From NCBI GenBank assembly GCA_030667725.1, contig DAOUVH010000018.1, forward strand, positions 1 through 10,601: a stretch of DNA of 10,601 nt, given 5' to 3'. This document shows, piece by piece, positions 1 to 5,748 of this stretch; the stretch's first letter is position 1, and every line of letters starts with the position of its first letter. Both the position numbers and the translations under genes were made by a program. The DNA is from Candidatus Cloacimonadota bacterium. GTDB taxonomy: Bacteria > Cloacimonadota > Cloacimonadia > Cloacimonadales > TCS61. The notes under the pieces are model-generated. The model made no database searches, had not been told where the DNA came from, and was given only the letters and a program-made list of their open reading frames with translations.

Positions 1-192
1 ATAGATGGAGTTTGGATTAAAAAAGGTTTTCGCAGTGGAGTTTATCTTCCACAGGTAGCAATAGAAACAGGTTGGGATCGTGAAACTTTCTTAAGAAGTT
101 TATGCTCTTCTAAAGCCGGATTACCGGCAGATGATTATAAAGATCCTGATACCGAGATCTATATTTATCAAGTTGAAAAGTTTAGTGAGTAA
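1..192 (+). CDS. amrA: AmmeMemoRadiSam system protein A (AMMECR1 domain), C-terminal 63 residues
   Basis: Frame 1 is open from the first base to a TAA at 190-192, so this is the 3' end of a gene that begins outside the window. The 63 visible residues carry the typical C-terminal AMMECR1 signature: GVYLPQVAIETGWDRETFL, then a Cys in LCSSKAGLP, then KDPDTEIYIYQVEKF. In bacteria this domain is protein A of the AmmeMemoRadiSam system, usually encoded near a Memo-like protein and a radical SAM protein. Its biochemical role is not firmly established. The partners are not visible here. The gene is probably ended by the hairpin about 100 bases downstream. Family recognition is by motif only, but the match is distinctive. 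Confidence 0.82.
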   Translation: MDGVWIKKGFRSGVYLPQVAIETGWDRETFLRSLCSSKAGLPADDYKDPDTEIYIYQVEKFSE

Positions 193-289
193 ACTACCAC
201 TAATTATGTTTCGAAGACAAACTTGAGAACGTGTATAATCTCCAAGAATAATCTAGAGCGATAGAATAAATTCGAAAGTATTTATATAA

Positions 290-325
290 ACAAAGACTCC
301 GAAATTTTCGGAGTCTTTGTTTTTT
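290..325. terminator. Strong hairpin terminator, probably bidirectional
   Basis: A perfect 12-bp stem (290-301 pairing with 309-320) closes a 7-base A/T loop and is followed on the plus strand by an unbroken T run (320-325). This is a textbook intrinsic terminator for the plus-strand AMMECR1 gene. Read on the minus strand, the same stem lies about 30 bases beyond the stop of the PDZ gene and is followed by TTTATATAAAT. It could therefore also end the sigma-factor operon, less efficiently. Confidence 0.85.
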
Positions 326-348
326 GCTAATAACCTTTAGGGAGGATA

Positions 349-1620
349 TTAGAGTTCATCATTTGTGTTCAATATTTCAATGTTCAAGTCTATATTTTTC
401 ATCTCTTCTTTTACTTTGTTAAGATTATCTCTCACATCATCGAGTTCTTCCATCTTGATATGCTTGATCATCTGTATTTTTTCAAATTGATCATGAAAGT
501 TTTCTAGATCGCCAATATTTTTTTCTACACCGTCTATGATAACTTTGATCTCTCCATCATCAATTGTAACTTCCACTTTCTTCTCAGATTCGAGATGCTC
601 TCTTTCACCAATCTCCACAACAATATTTTGTACTTTCCCATCTCTTTCAATTGTGAGAGTAACTTCATCTCCAATTTCTTTACCTTCAATTGCTTTCCCG
701 ATCTCCAAGTTCTTCTCATTTTCAACAGCAATAATGATATCGCCGTTCAGCAATCCGGCTTTCTCGGCTGGACTTCCTTTAATAACCTTTGTAATTGTCG
801 TTTTTCTTGTTACTGTTTCTTCACCATCTTTTATAGTTTTCTGCTTTTCTAAATCCAATTGCACACCGATCCACTTGTTATGTCCAGGAAGATCATATTG
901 GTAGAACAGAACATTTTCAGGTTTATTGAAAACATCAAATGAGCCATCTTTTTCGGAGAAAAAATAATTTAATTTATCTTCTTTCTCTCCCAAAACAAGC
1001 TTGATTTTTTTTGTTTTCTTTCCTCGGAAGATCTCAAGAGTTACCTCGTCTTCCGGTTTATAGTTTTTCAACATCTTAATTAGTTGATCTATCGTGAATA
1101 TTTTCTCATCAGCAAATGTTAAAATCACATCTTTATCTTTTAATCCAGCTTCATCAGCGGGGGAATCCTTCACAACTTCACTAATCATTATTCCAAAAGA
1201 TTCTTTAATCTTGATCTTCTTTTTCACTTTCTCATCCAGATCCATCAAGAATACACCCATGTAAGTTCTTTTTGGAATTTCCGGAACTTTTCGTTCTTCC
1301 AATTCCAGAATACAAGTTTCTGTGTTCTTCCCTCTTTTAAAAGTAATTTTAATCTTCTGTTCAGGCTCAAAGAAAGAGAGCATCTTCTTCACTTGATCAA
1401 CAGTATAAATTTTATCTCCGTCGAGCATCATGAGTATGTCATTGGCTTTTAACCCAGCTATCTCTGCAGGGCTTTCTTCAGTAACTTTTTTAATCAGAAC
1501 ACCATATTGTTCTTTTGTGTTTTCATCTAAAATAACTCCCATTCTAACCTTTGATTTTGCAAATAATGGAATACTGATCAGCATCATGCTTATCAATGCT
1601 ATTATTATAGTTTTTTTCAT
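349..1620 (-). CDS. Secreted triple-PDZ-domain protein without a protease domain
   Basis: The 423-residue product starts with a signal peptide (about 1-21, cleavage likely after LFA). Three PDZ domains follow at about 25-110, 119-213 and 249-341. Each has the carboxylate-loop region and a signature of the form SPAxxAGL at residues 50-57, 153-160 and 283-290, followed by a D(I/V)I strand. Residues 345-423 are charged and end in a probable coiled coil (about 388-416). No HtrA-type serine protease domain or S41 catalytic region is visible, so this is probably a periplasmic binding or scaffold protein. The start is backed by a GGAGGAG sequence just upstream. It is the third gene after the ECF sigma factor and its overlapping partner, with a 41-base gap, so it probably belongs to the same operon. 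Its ligand cannot be told from sequence. Confidence 0.85.
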   Translation of the reverse strand: MKKTIIIALISMMLISIPLFAKSKVRMGVILDENTKEQYGVLIKKVTEESPAEIAGLKANDILMMLDGDKIYTVDQVKKMLSFFEPEQKIKITFKRGKNTETCILELEERKVPEIPKRTYMGVFLMDLDEKVKKKIKIKESFGIMISEVVKDSPADEAGLKDKDVILTFADEKIFTIDQLIKMLKNYKPEDEVTLEIFRGKKTKKIKLVLGEKEDKLNYFFSEKDGSFDVFNKPENVLFYQYDLPGHNKWIGVQLDLEKQKTIKDGEETVTRKTTITKVIKGSPAEKAGLLNGDIIIAVENEKNLEIGKAIEGKEIGDEVTLTIERDGKVQNIVVEIGEREHLESEKKVEVTIDDGEIKVIIDGVEKNIGDLENFHDQFEKIQMIKHIKMEELDDVRDNLNKVKEEMKNIDLNIEILNTNDEL

Positions 1621-1661
1621 TTCTCCTCCATATTAAAAATATCTGAAATAAATCATTTCAC

Positions 1662-2159
1662 TTAAAAGCTGACTTCACGCAGTTGTTTTTTCCTCTCCGG
1701 CTTATCAAATTCAGAAATTATCATAACAGCTTGTGAATCCCGGGATACGTATTTCCGAATGATATAAGTCTTATCTTCTCTATATTCTTCTGGATCGATC
1801 CTATTTTTTAAATCCGGATTATGGATAGATGTGTAATGAAATTTATTATTATCTTCTGCAAATCTCTTAAAGAATTCATCGTCCGAATAATTTGCATTCC
1901 CGTTTCCGCTTGATGAGGCAATCTCCTTTTTAAAGGCAACTTCATTTGCTTTTATGCTAATCTCAGGGAAAATGATCACCGAAATCAAAAGTACAATCAA
2001 GAAACTAGCAAATACAATAGAATAACGGAATTTCCTCATGTACTCATTTTCTCTGCTGTGATATTTCCTAATTAATTTACTTCTCAAAACCTGTTCAAAT
2101 TGATCATTCTCAATTTTTGGTACTTCCATGGATAATAATTTATTCTCAAGATCTTTCAT
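1662..2159 (-). CDS. Single-pass membrane protein, probable anti-sigma factor
   Basis: The product of 165 residues has a charged N-terminal part (1-43), one transmembrane helix (about 47-67) and a C-terminal part of about 98 residues predicted outside the cytoplasm. This is the layout of membrane anti-sigma factors, and the gene overlaps the end of the ECF sigma gene by 14 bases, a strong contextual argument for translational coupling. There are no cysteines at all, so it is not a zinc-binding (ZAS, HxxxCxxC) anti-sigma factor, and I see no recognisable RseA-type domain. The start is ATG at 2159 because AAAAGGAG sits 7 bases upstream; the in-frame TTG at 2177 lies upstream of that ribosome site. 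The function is inferred from context and topology, not from a family match. Confidence 0.7.
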   Translation of the reverse strand: MKDLENKLLSMEVPKIENDQFEQVLRSKLIRKYHSRENEYMRKFRYSIVFASFLIVLLISVIIFPEISIKANEVAFKKEIASSSGNGNANYSDDEFFKRFAEDNNKFHYTSIHNPDLKNRIDPEEYREDKTYIIRKYVSRDSQAVMIISEFDKPERKKQLREVSF

Positions 2160-2688
2160 TATCGATCTCCTTTTCAATTCTCTTACGTAATTTCTTTAGA
2201 AGTCTATGAGTTTGAACCTTTACCGCACCCTCTTTCTTCTTCAGTATCTCACCAATTTCAGAATAACTGAGCTTCTCATAAAATCGCAAAGAGATCAGGT
2301 TCTGTTCATCTGGATTCAGTTCAACTTGGAATTTCTCAACTATAGAATAATCAATTTTAATTGGTTTTCCTGTTGGTAAATTCCATTCAAAATTATCATG
2401 AATCCTCTTCTCACGTTTCCTTTCGTAAAAATACTGACTCAATTCACTTAATGCAATACGATATAACCAGGATGAAAATCCGCAATTTCTGGAATCATAA
2501 AACCGGAATATCACCAATTTCTTCATTGCTTTAAAGAATACGTTAGAAACTATTTCGTTACGCACGGATTCTTCTTTCACTCTATGAAATATGAAATTAT
2601 TTATCTTTGGATAGTACTTCTGATAAAGATAATCAAACTGATTGATATCTTTTTTAGCATTGATGATCATCTCTCGTTCTCTATCCAA
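2146..2688 (-). CDS. ECF-type RNA polymerase sigma factor
   Basis: This is a short sigma-70 family protein (180 residues) with only regions 2 and 4. Region 2 covers about 8-92 and includes FDYLYQKYYPKI and the conserved SSWLYRIAL helix around residues 72-80. Region 4 covers about 118-170, with ELNPDEQNLISLRFYEKLSY followed by the DNA-recognition helix-turn-helix around EIGEILKKKEGAVKVQTHR. It would redirect RNA polymerase to a small regulon, probably envelope-related given its overlapping TM partner and the PDZ gene. The start is chosen at TTG 2688 because AAGGA lies 8 bases upstream and the N-terminal helix (DREREMIINAKKD) is normal for the family. Alternatives are TTG 2727, whose AAGGA is almost adjacent, and ATG 2670 without a good ribosome site. 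The family call is firm, the start less so. Confidence 0.88.
   Translation of the reverse strand: MDREREMIINAKKDINQFDYLYQKYYPKINNFIFHRVKEESVRNEIVSNVFFKAMKKLVIFRFYDSRNCGFSSWLYRIALSELSQYFYERKREKRIHDNFEWNLPTGKPIKIDYSIVEKFQVELNPDEQNLISLRFYEKLSYSEIGEILKKKEGAVKVQTHRLLKKLRKRIEKEIDNERS
2167..2174 (-). promoter_or_regulatory. Ribosome binding site inside the end of the sigma gene
   Basis: AAAAGGAG on the minus strand sits within the last codons of the sigma-factor gene, 7 bases before ATG 2159. It fixes the start of the downstream membrane protein and ties its translation to that of the sigma factor. Confidence 0.75.
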
Positions 2689-2696
2689 ATCTAATT

Positions 2697-2701
2697 TCCT
2701 T
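2697..2701 (-). promoter_or_regulatory. Ribosome binding site that decides the sigma-factor start
   Basis: AAGGA on the minus strand lies 8 bases before TTG 2688. This favours that codon over TTG 2727, where the nearest AAGGA is only a base or two away, and over ATG 2670. Confidence 0.55.
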
Positions 2702-2715
2702 ATCTTTCTTCTAAT

Positions 2716-2721
2716 ATTATA
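2716..2721 (-). promoter_or_regulatory. Candidate -10 element for the sigma-factor operon
   Basis: A perfect TATAAT occurs on the minus strand just ahead of the preferred sigma-factor start and would give a leader of about 20 bases. At a 17-base spacing the upstream hexamer is TAACTT, a poor match to TTGACA. The flanking GTAACTT resembles the GGAACTT -35 of the E. coli sigma-E class, which hints at autoregulation but does not show it. If it is real, translation cannot start at TTG 2727. Confidence 0.35.
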
Positions 2722-2924
2722 ACGCAAATCCTTATTTCAAGTTACAATTTATTTCTTTATTAAGTTCTACAAGTCAAATAAATTTTGCTTATTCACCATA
2801 TCATACCAATTTATAGTAGTTTTAACGTTATTCCATTCAGGTTTGGAAAAAAAATATTGCCTGTTTTCTTTCGATTATGATTTTTGCCAATGATTAATTA
2901 TATTAAATATTTAAGGAGATAAAA

Positions 2925-4160
2925 ATGAGACGATTATTTATATTCATACTAATTATTATTCCAATTTTGATTTTTGCAGAAGAATATACACTTGAAAAAC
3001 TGATAGATATTGGATTAGAAAAATCATACGATATTAATCTGGAAAATGTTAATTACCTAAATTCGCAAAGCGAACTACGAAGCAGTTGGATCGGGTTACT
3101 TCCCTCAGCAAGCATTTCTGCAGAAGGTTCTAAATACATTGATACAAATTTGGATTGGTCAAAAAGTGCTTCATTCAAATTAAGTAAAAACATAAGTTTA
3201 AACGAACCGAGTTATTATGATGTAAGAACTTCTATCCTGAATAAAAGAAATGCTGGTCTCTCTTTGGAAAGTAGAAGAAAATTGATTGCATATACAGTTT
3301 TCAATAAATATCTGTCAGTGTTGGAGGCACAAAAAAATTTGGAAATTCAAGAAGAGAATTTAATTCTTCAGCAAAAGATCAACGATCAAGTAGAAGTACA
3401 ATTTGAAACAGGTGATAAATCATCTTTGGAATTACAGCAGAGTAAGATATCTCTGATCGATTATGAGATAGCTGTGAATGAAGCGATGAACAGTATTGTG
3501 AAACTTAGAAAAGATCTTTTCAACTATCTTAATATCAACGATGAAGAATTTGAGCTTTCTGCTCCAGATATTGATATCACAATAGAAAGTGCTGAGTTTA
3601 TTACAAATATTGCACTTCAGCAAAAAGAGAATTACTTAAAAAGTAGTAAGATAATATTGTTGCAACAAAAAATGAATTTTCTGCCTTCGATCTCAATGAC
3701 ATATTCAGTAAATCATGATGATCCAAACGATATTTATGATTTTGAAAATTATGATAGAACCAGCAATACACTTTCTCTAAATGCCAGTTATAATATCTTC
3801 AATTTATTGGAAACAAGAGAGTTGTATCTTCAATCAAAGAGAAATCACGAACTCTTAGAAATGGATCTTGAAATTACAAAAGAAAATAATACGATAGATT
3901 TGCAAATTCTACTTTCTGATCTTGAAACAATCAAGCTATCAAAAACACTATATGCTGATAAACTCGAGCTTGCAGAAAAGAATTTGCAGATGGCTCAAGA
4001 ACTTTATAAACATGGAATGATAAGTCTGCTTGATCTTGACCGTTCAAAAATTGAATTCCAGAATTCTACGATTTCAAATATGAATAAAGAATTTGAACTG
4101 TTACGAAAACAGGAAGAAATAAATCTGCTGCTCTCTAACAAAATTTTAGGCAAATGGTAA
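2925..4160 (+). CDS. TolC-family outer-membrane efflux protein
   Basis: The 411-residue product has a signal peptide (about 1-18) followed by EEYTLEKLIDIGLEKSYDI, the usual opening of the OEP family. The body shows the family's internal duplication: two long helical halves, each with an L-x-x-G-x-x-S-x-x-x-L element (around residues 158-184, QFETGDKSSLELQQSKIS, and 360-384, LYKHGMISLLDLDRSKI). Such proteins form trimeric channels spanning the outer membrane and periplasm for export or efflux. No inner-membrane transporter or HlyD-type adaptor gene is next to it, so the substrate is open. AAGGAG lies 6 bases before the ATG. The gene is monocistronic here: a divergent sigma operon lies upstream and a convergent lipoprotein gene downstream. 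Length is at the short end for the family. Confidence 0.88.
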   Translation: MRRLFIFILIIIPILIFAEEYTLEKLIDIGLEKSYDINLENVNYLNSQSELRSSWIGLLPSASISAEGSKYIDTNLDWSKSASFKLSKNISLNEPSYYDVRTSILNKRNAGLSLESRRKLIAYTVFNKYLSVLEAQKNLEIQEENLILQQKINDQVEVQFETGDKSSLELQQSKISLIDYEIAVNEAMNSIVKLRKDLFNYLNINDEEFELSAPDIDITIESAEFITNIALQQKENYLKSSKIILLQQKMNFLPSISMTYSVNHDDPNDIYDFENYDRTSNTLSLNASYNIFNLLETRELYLQSKRNHELLEMDLEITKENNTIDLQILLSDLETIKLSKTLYADKLELAEKNLQMAQELYKHGMISLLDLDRSKIEFQNSTISNMNKEFELLRKQEEINLLLSNKILGKW

Positions 4161-4182
4161 AAAAAGATTTGATTAAATAAAA

Positions 4183-4204
4183 AACGGCGGATATCTCCGC
4201 CGTT
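4183..4204 (-). terminator. Hairpin terminator between convergent tolC-like and lipoprotein genes
   Basis: A perfect 9-bp stem, AACGGCGGA pairing with TCCGCCGTT, closes a 4-base loop. On the minus strand it is followed by GTTTTTTATTT, so it ends the lipoprotein gene whose stop is 22 bases before it. On the plus strand only TT and then A residues follow, so it can act on the TolC-family transcript only weakly as a classical terminator. Confidence 0.82.
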
Positions 4205-4226
4205 AAAAATATGCAGTTACAAAGAA

Positions 4227-4874
4227 TTACTTATCGTTTTGCTGTACTCGATCAACAATTTGCTCAGTATACTTCTTTGCATTTTCTATTTTCAGTTGTA
4301 CAGGATCACCACCTGATTTAAAGCCATCATAATAGAAAATTAAAGTTTCTTCTAAACTAATGTAATTATCAAAGCTGTAGAATTCATCACCCCAATCATC
4401 AACTAAAAGGATATCCCACCATCCGGGTGTAACATTCCATGAAACGTATTCACCTGGACCAATATAGCCACTCAGGTCATTAAGCCCCCAGCTTGAATCC
4501 TCACTGGGTGAAAGATATACTTCGTAAATATAGAAACTATAAGAATCATTCCAAACGATGATTTCACCAGCATTTGTTTCAAATTCTACTATTGATCTAG
4601 AGCCGGGGTTGATAGTTTTTGTAATACGTTCAGTAAAAACATATTCTCCCCCATATTCAACTGTAACTTTCTTATCTTCATCACCAAAGATAGAAGTACT
4701 TAAATCATAAGATTTTTCATAAGAATCACCTGCATCTAACCACTCGGTCAAACCATCATTAATAGTAAACCATCCATAATCAGCATCCAAATTGGAAATT
4801 CTCAAAATACCTTCATCTGAGCATCCAGCAAGGAACAATGCCAAAATGAAAACCAAACCTAAAATTTTCTTCAT
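4227..4874 (-). CDS. Tryptophan-rich lipoprotein, probable two-domain beta protein, function unknown
   Basis: The N-terminus is a clear lipoprotein signal: MKK, a hydrophobic stretch and the lipobox LAGC with Cys18 as the lipidated residue and the only cysteine. The mature part (about 197 residues) is acidic and aromatic-rich (eight Trp, many Tyr). It looks like two similar beta-rich units, about 24-103 and 104-182. Each begins with a strand ending in Asn, has a G-(D/E)-x-Y turn in its middle and ends in an alternating hydrophobic strand. The second unit has the pattern N-x-x-x-x-x-I-Y-x-V-Y-x-S-P-S, then PGEYVSW and WDILLVDDWGDEF, a layout I associate with uncharacterised lipoproteins. Residues 183-215 are a charged tail. 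The start is supported by GGAGGAG upstream. I cannot assign a function. Confidence 0.82.
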   Translation of the reverse strand: MKKILGLVFILALFLAGCSDEGILRISNLDADYGWFTINDGLTEWLDAGDSYEKSYDLSTSIFGDEDKKVTVEYGGEYVFTERITKTINPGSRSIVEFETNAGEIIVWNDSYSFYIYEVYLSPSEDSSWGLNDLSGYIGPGEYVSWNVTPGWWDILLVDDWGDEFYSFDNYISLEETLIFYYDGFKSGGDPVQLKIENAKKYTEQIVDRVQQNDK

Positions 4875-4913
4875 AATCTCCTCCTAATTTTGTTTTTCTT
4901 TTGTTTCAAGTGT

Positions 4914-4943
4914 AATATTTTCTACTTGTTTATTGTTTGGCAA
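4914..4943 (-). promoter_or_regulatory. Candidate promoter of the lipoprotein gene
   Basis: On the minus strand TTGCCA (4938-4943, five of six bases of the -35 consensus) and AATATT (4914-4919, four of six of the -10) are separated by 18 bases. This would start transcription near 4907, about 33 bases before the lipoprotein ATG. In so AT-rich a region chance matches are common, so support is moderate. Confidence 0.4.
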
Positions 4944-4988
4944 GTTAAATGATGTTTTTTTAATAAATTGTTTTTTCATACAAAATAA

Positions 4989-5028
4989 TTATTCGTAATT
5001 TGTAATTTCTAATTCCTCATCCCTAATT
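4989..5028. repeat. Degenerate 7-bp tandem repeat block A
   Basis: TAAT or a one-base variant recurs every 7 bases at 4989 (TTAT), 4996, 5003, 5010, 5017 (TCAT) and 5024, with the other three positions varying. It reads as about six heptamers of the form TAATTnn. It lies between the lipoprotein promoter region and the hairpins downstream of the tRNA, in otherwise non-coding DNA. Confidence 0.7.
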
Positions 5029-5070
5029 AAAAAAACCGATATGTTTTTCTTAGAAAAGTAGAAAGAGAAC

Positions 5071-5150
5071 CGTTTGTTTTGCTCCGCAAAGCCAACGTCC
5101 GAAAAGCCAAATCTTGGTTTTTAAATCGTTTTACTTCGTAAAGCCGATTT
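5071..5150. other. Cluster of three small hairpins downstream of tRNA-Ser
   Basis: Three stem-loops follow each other. The first (5071-5097) has an inner stem TTTGC/GCAAA around loop TCC and an outer CGTT/AACG. The second (about 5102-5122) pairs AAAAGCCAA with TTGGTTTTT through one G-U pair. The third (5123-5150) has an inner TTTAC/GTAAA around loop TTC and an outer AAATCG/CGATTT. The first and third share an 18-base core (5076-5093 and 5128-5145) that differs at three positions, two of which form a base pair. None has a T run after it on either strand, so they are not simple terminators. They lie in the 3' trailer of the minus-strand tRNA. Their function is unknown. Confidence 0.6.
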
Positions 5151-5155
5151 ATAAT

Positions 5156-5244
5156 TGGCGGAGAGTCAGGGATTCGAACCCTGGGTAGGCATAACCCACA
5201 ACGGTTTTCGAGACCGCCCCGTTCAACCGCTCCGGCAACTCTCC
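5156..5244 (-). tRNA. tRNA-Ser, anticodon CGA
   Basis: The minus strand folds as a class II tRNA of 89 bases including an encoded CCA (5156-5158). The acceptor stem is GGAGAGT/ACTCTCC with discriminator G. The anticodon loop CTCGAAA gives anticodon CGA, which reads UCG. The long variable arm has a GTGGG/CCTAC stem, and the T arm is CAGGG-TTCGAAT-CCCTG. The long variable arm and discriminator G are serine identity features. It lies 84 bases downstream of the four-helix-bundle gene on the same strand. No convincing promoter of its own was seen in that gap, so it may be cut from the upstream transcript. Confidence 0.95.
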
Positions 5245-5252
5245 GAATTTTC

Positions 5253-5337
5253 GATTTTTGATTTGAGATTTTTAGATTGATGATTTTGTGTTTCCAATCT
5301 CAAATTTCCAAACTTAAATCAAAATTTTTCAACCCAA
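5253..5337. repeat. Degenerate 7-bp repeat block B with internal inversion, at the 3' end of the four-helix gene
   Basis: In the left half GATT recurs at 5253, 5260, 5267, 5275 and 5282 (period 7 with one 8-base step). In the right half the complementary type (AATnnnn or close variants) recurs at 5296, 5303, 5310, 5317, 5324 and 5331. ATTTGAGATT (5261-5270) and AATCTCAAAT (5296-5305) form an exact 10-bp inverted repeat across the switch point. The last units run into the final codons and stop of the four-helix-bundle gene. Confidence 0.65.
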
Positions 5338-5685
5338 ATTCTTTCTCGCTGTTTTTCTTGAAGATACGAAAATGGCTGTTAATTGATCTGCTTCAGATAA
5401 TAATTCCAATATTTCTTGATTTAAGATTAATTTCTCATCTATTATAAATTCAATCCAGAAATGGGATTCGTCAGATTCTTCGATTACAATACTCAATTTT
5501 GCTATAAAAGATGCTCTACTTTGAGATCTACACGCTGCCCTGTAATTTGCAGCAACAGATGTTGAACAACGAATTAATTGACCTTGAATATGTCTCCCTA
5601 AATAGGTATTCGGTAAATTTTTTACTGCTTTTACACATTTATGAGCAAATGCTTTGGTTCTTTTTTTAAGTTCTTCTTTATTCAT
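5329..5685 (-). CDS. Four-helix bundle protein (S23 / 23S rRNA intervening-sequence protein family)
   Basis: The 118-residue, Arg/Lys-rich helical protein matches the family first found encoded in intervening sequences of 23S rRNA. It has the typical core around residues 34-73: QGQLIRCSTSVAANYRAA, then RSQSRASFIAKLSIVIEE and SDESHFWIEF. Related folds include the Avd accessory protein of diversity-generating retroelements. The molecular function of free-standing members is unknown, though a nucleic-acid-binding role is plausible from the basic pentameric fold. Here the gene is not inside rRNA. It sits between tadA (61-base gap) and tRNA-Ser and is flanked on both sides by 7-bp repeat blocks, with an identical 11-base direct repeat at 5295-5305 and 5716-5726. 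AAGGA lies upstream of the ATG. Length is normal for the family. Confidence 0.87.
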   Translation of the reverse strand: MNKEELKKRTKAFAHKCVKAVKNLPNTYLGRHIQGQLIRCSTSVAANYRAACRSQSRASFIAKLSIVIEESDESHFWIEFIIDEKLILNQEILELLSEADQLTAIFVSSRKTARKNLG

Positions 5686-5701
5686 AAAATCCTTGTACTT
5701 T

Positions 5702-5748
5702 CAATCAGTAATTCACAATCTCAAATCTTCAATCTTCAATCTCCAATT
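5702..5748. repeat. Degenerate 7-bp tandem repeat block C, upstream of the four-helix gene
   Basis: Seven consecutive heptamers begin at 5702, 5709, 5716, 5723, 5730, 5737 and 5744, each of the form nAATnnn, mostly CAATCTn; two neighbouring units (TTCAATC type) are nearly identical. The block fills almost the whole gap between the four-helix-bundle gene start and the 3' end of tadA, and its last unit touches the tadA stop codon. Confidence 0.75.

Noticed and set aside
536..904. A 122-codon plus-strand frame opposite the PDZ gene
   Set aside because: Ser/Phe/Ile-rich translation typical of the antisense of a charged coding region, with no ribosome site; the PDZ reading on the other strand is clear.
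2880..2924. TTGCCA with an AATATT 16 bases on as a promoter for the TolC-family gene
   Set aside because: The transcript would begin at or within the ribosome binding site, leaving no leader; no better promoter was found between 2728 and 2924.
4183..4204. Hairpin as a classical terminator for the TolC-family gene
   Set aside because: On the plus strand only two T residues follow the stem and then A residues; the T run is on the minus-strand side.
5031..5057. Terminator for the tRNA transcript at the minus-strand T run (5031-5037)
   Set aside because: The nearest hairpin (CTTTTC/GAAAAA type, 5043-5057) is weak and separated from the T run by several bases, so support is too thin to list it.
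5156..5244. tRNA-Ser as an integration site of a mobile island
   Set aside because: No integrase gene and no repeat of the tRNA 3' end elsewhere in the window.
5329..5685. Four-helix-bundle protein as Avd of a diversity-generating retroelement
   Set aside because: No reverse transcriptase and no template/variable repeat pair in the window; the general S23-type family is the better call.
4989..5748. CRISPR-like array
   Set aside because: The repeat unit is 7 bases and degenerate, with no 20-plus-base repeats, no regular spacers and no cas genes.
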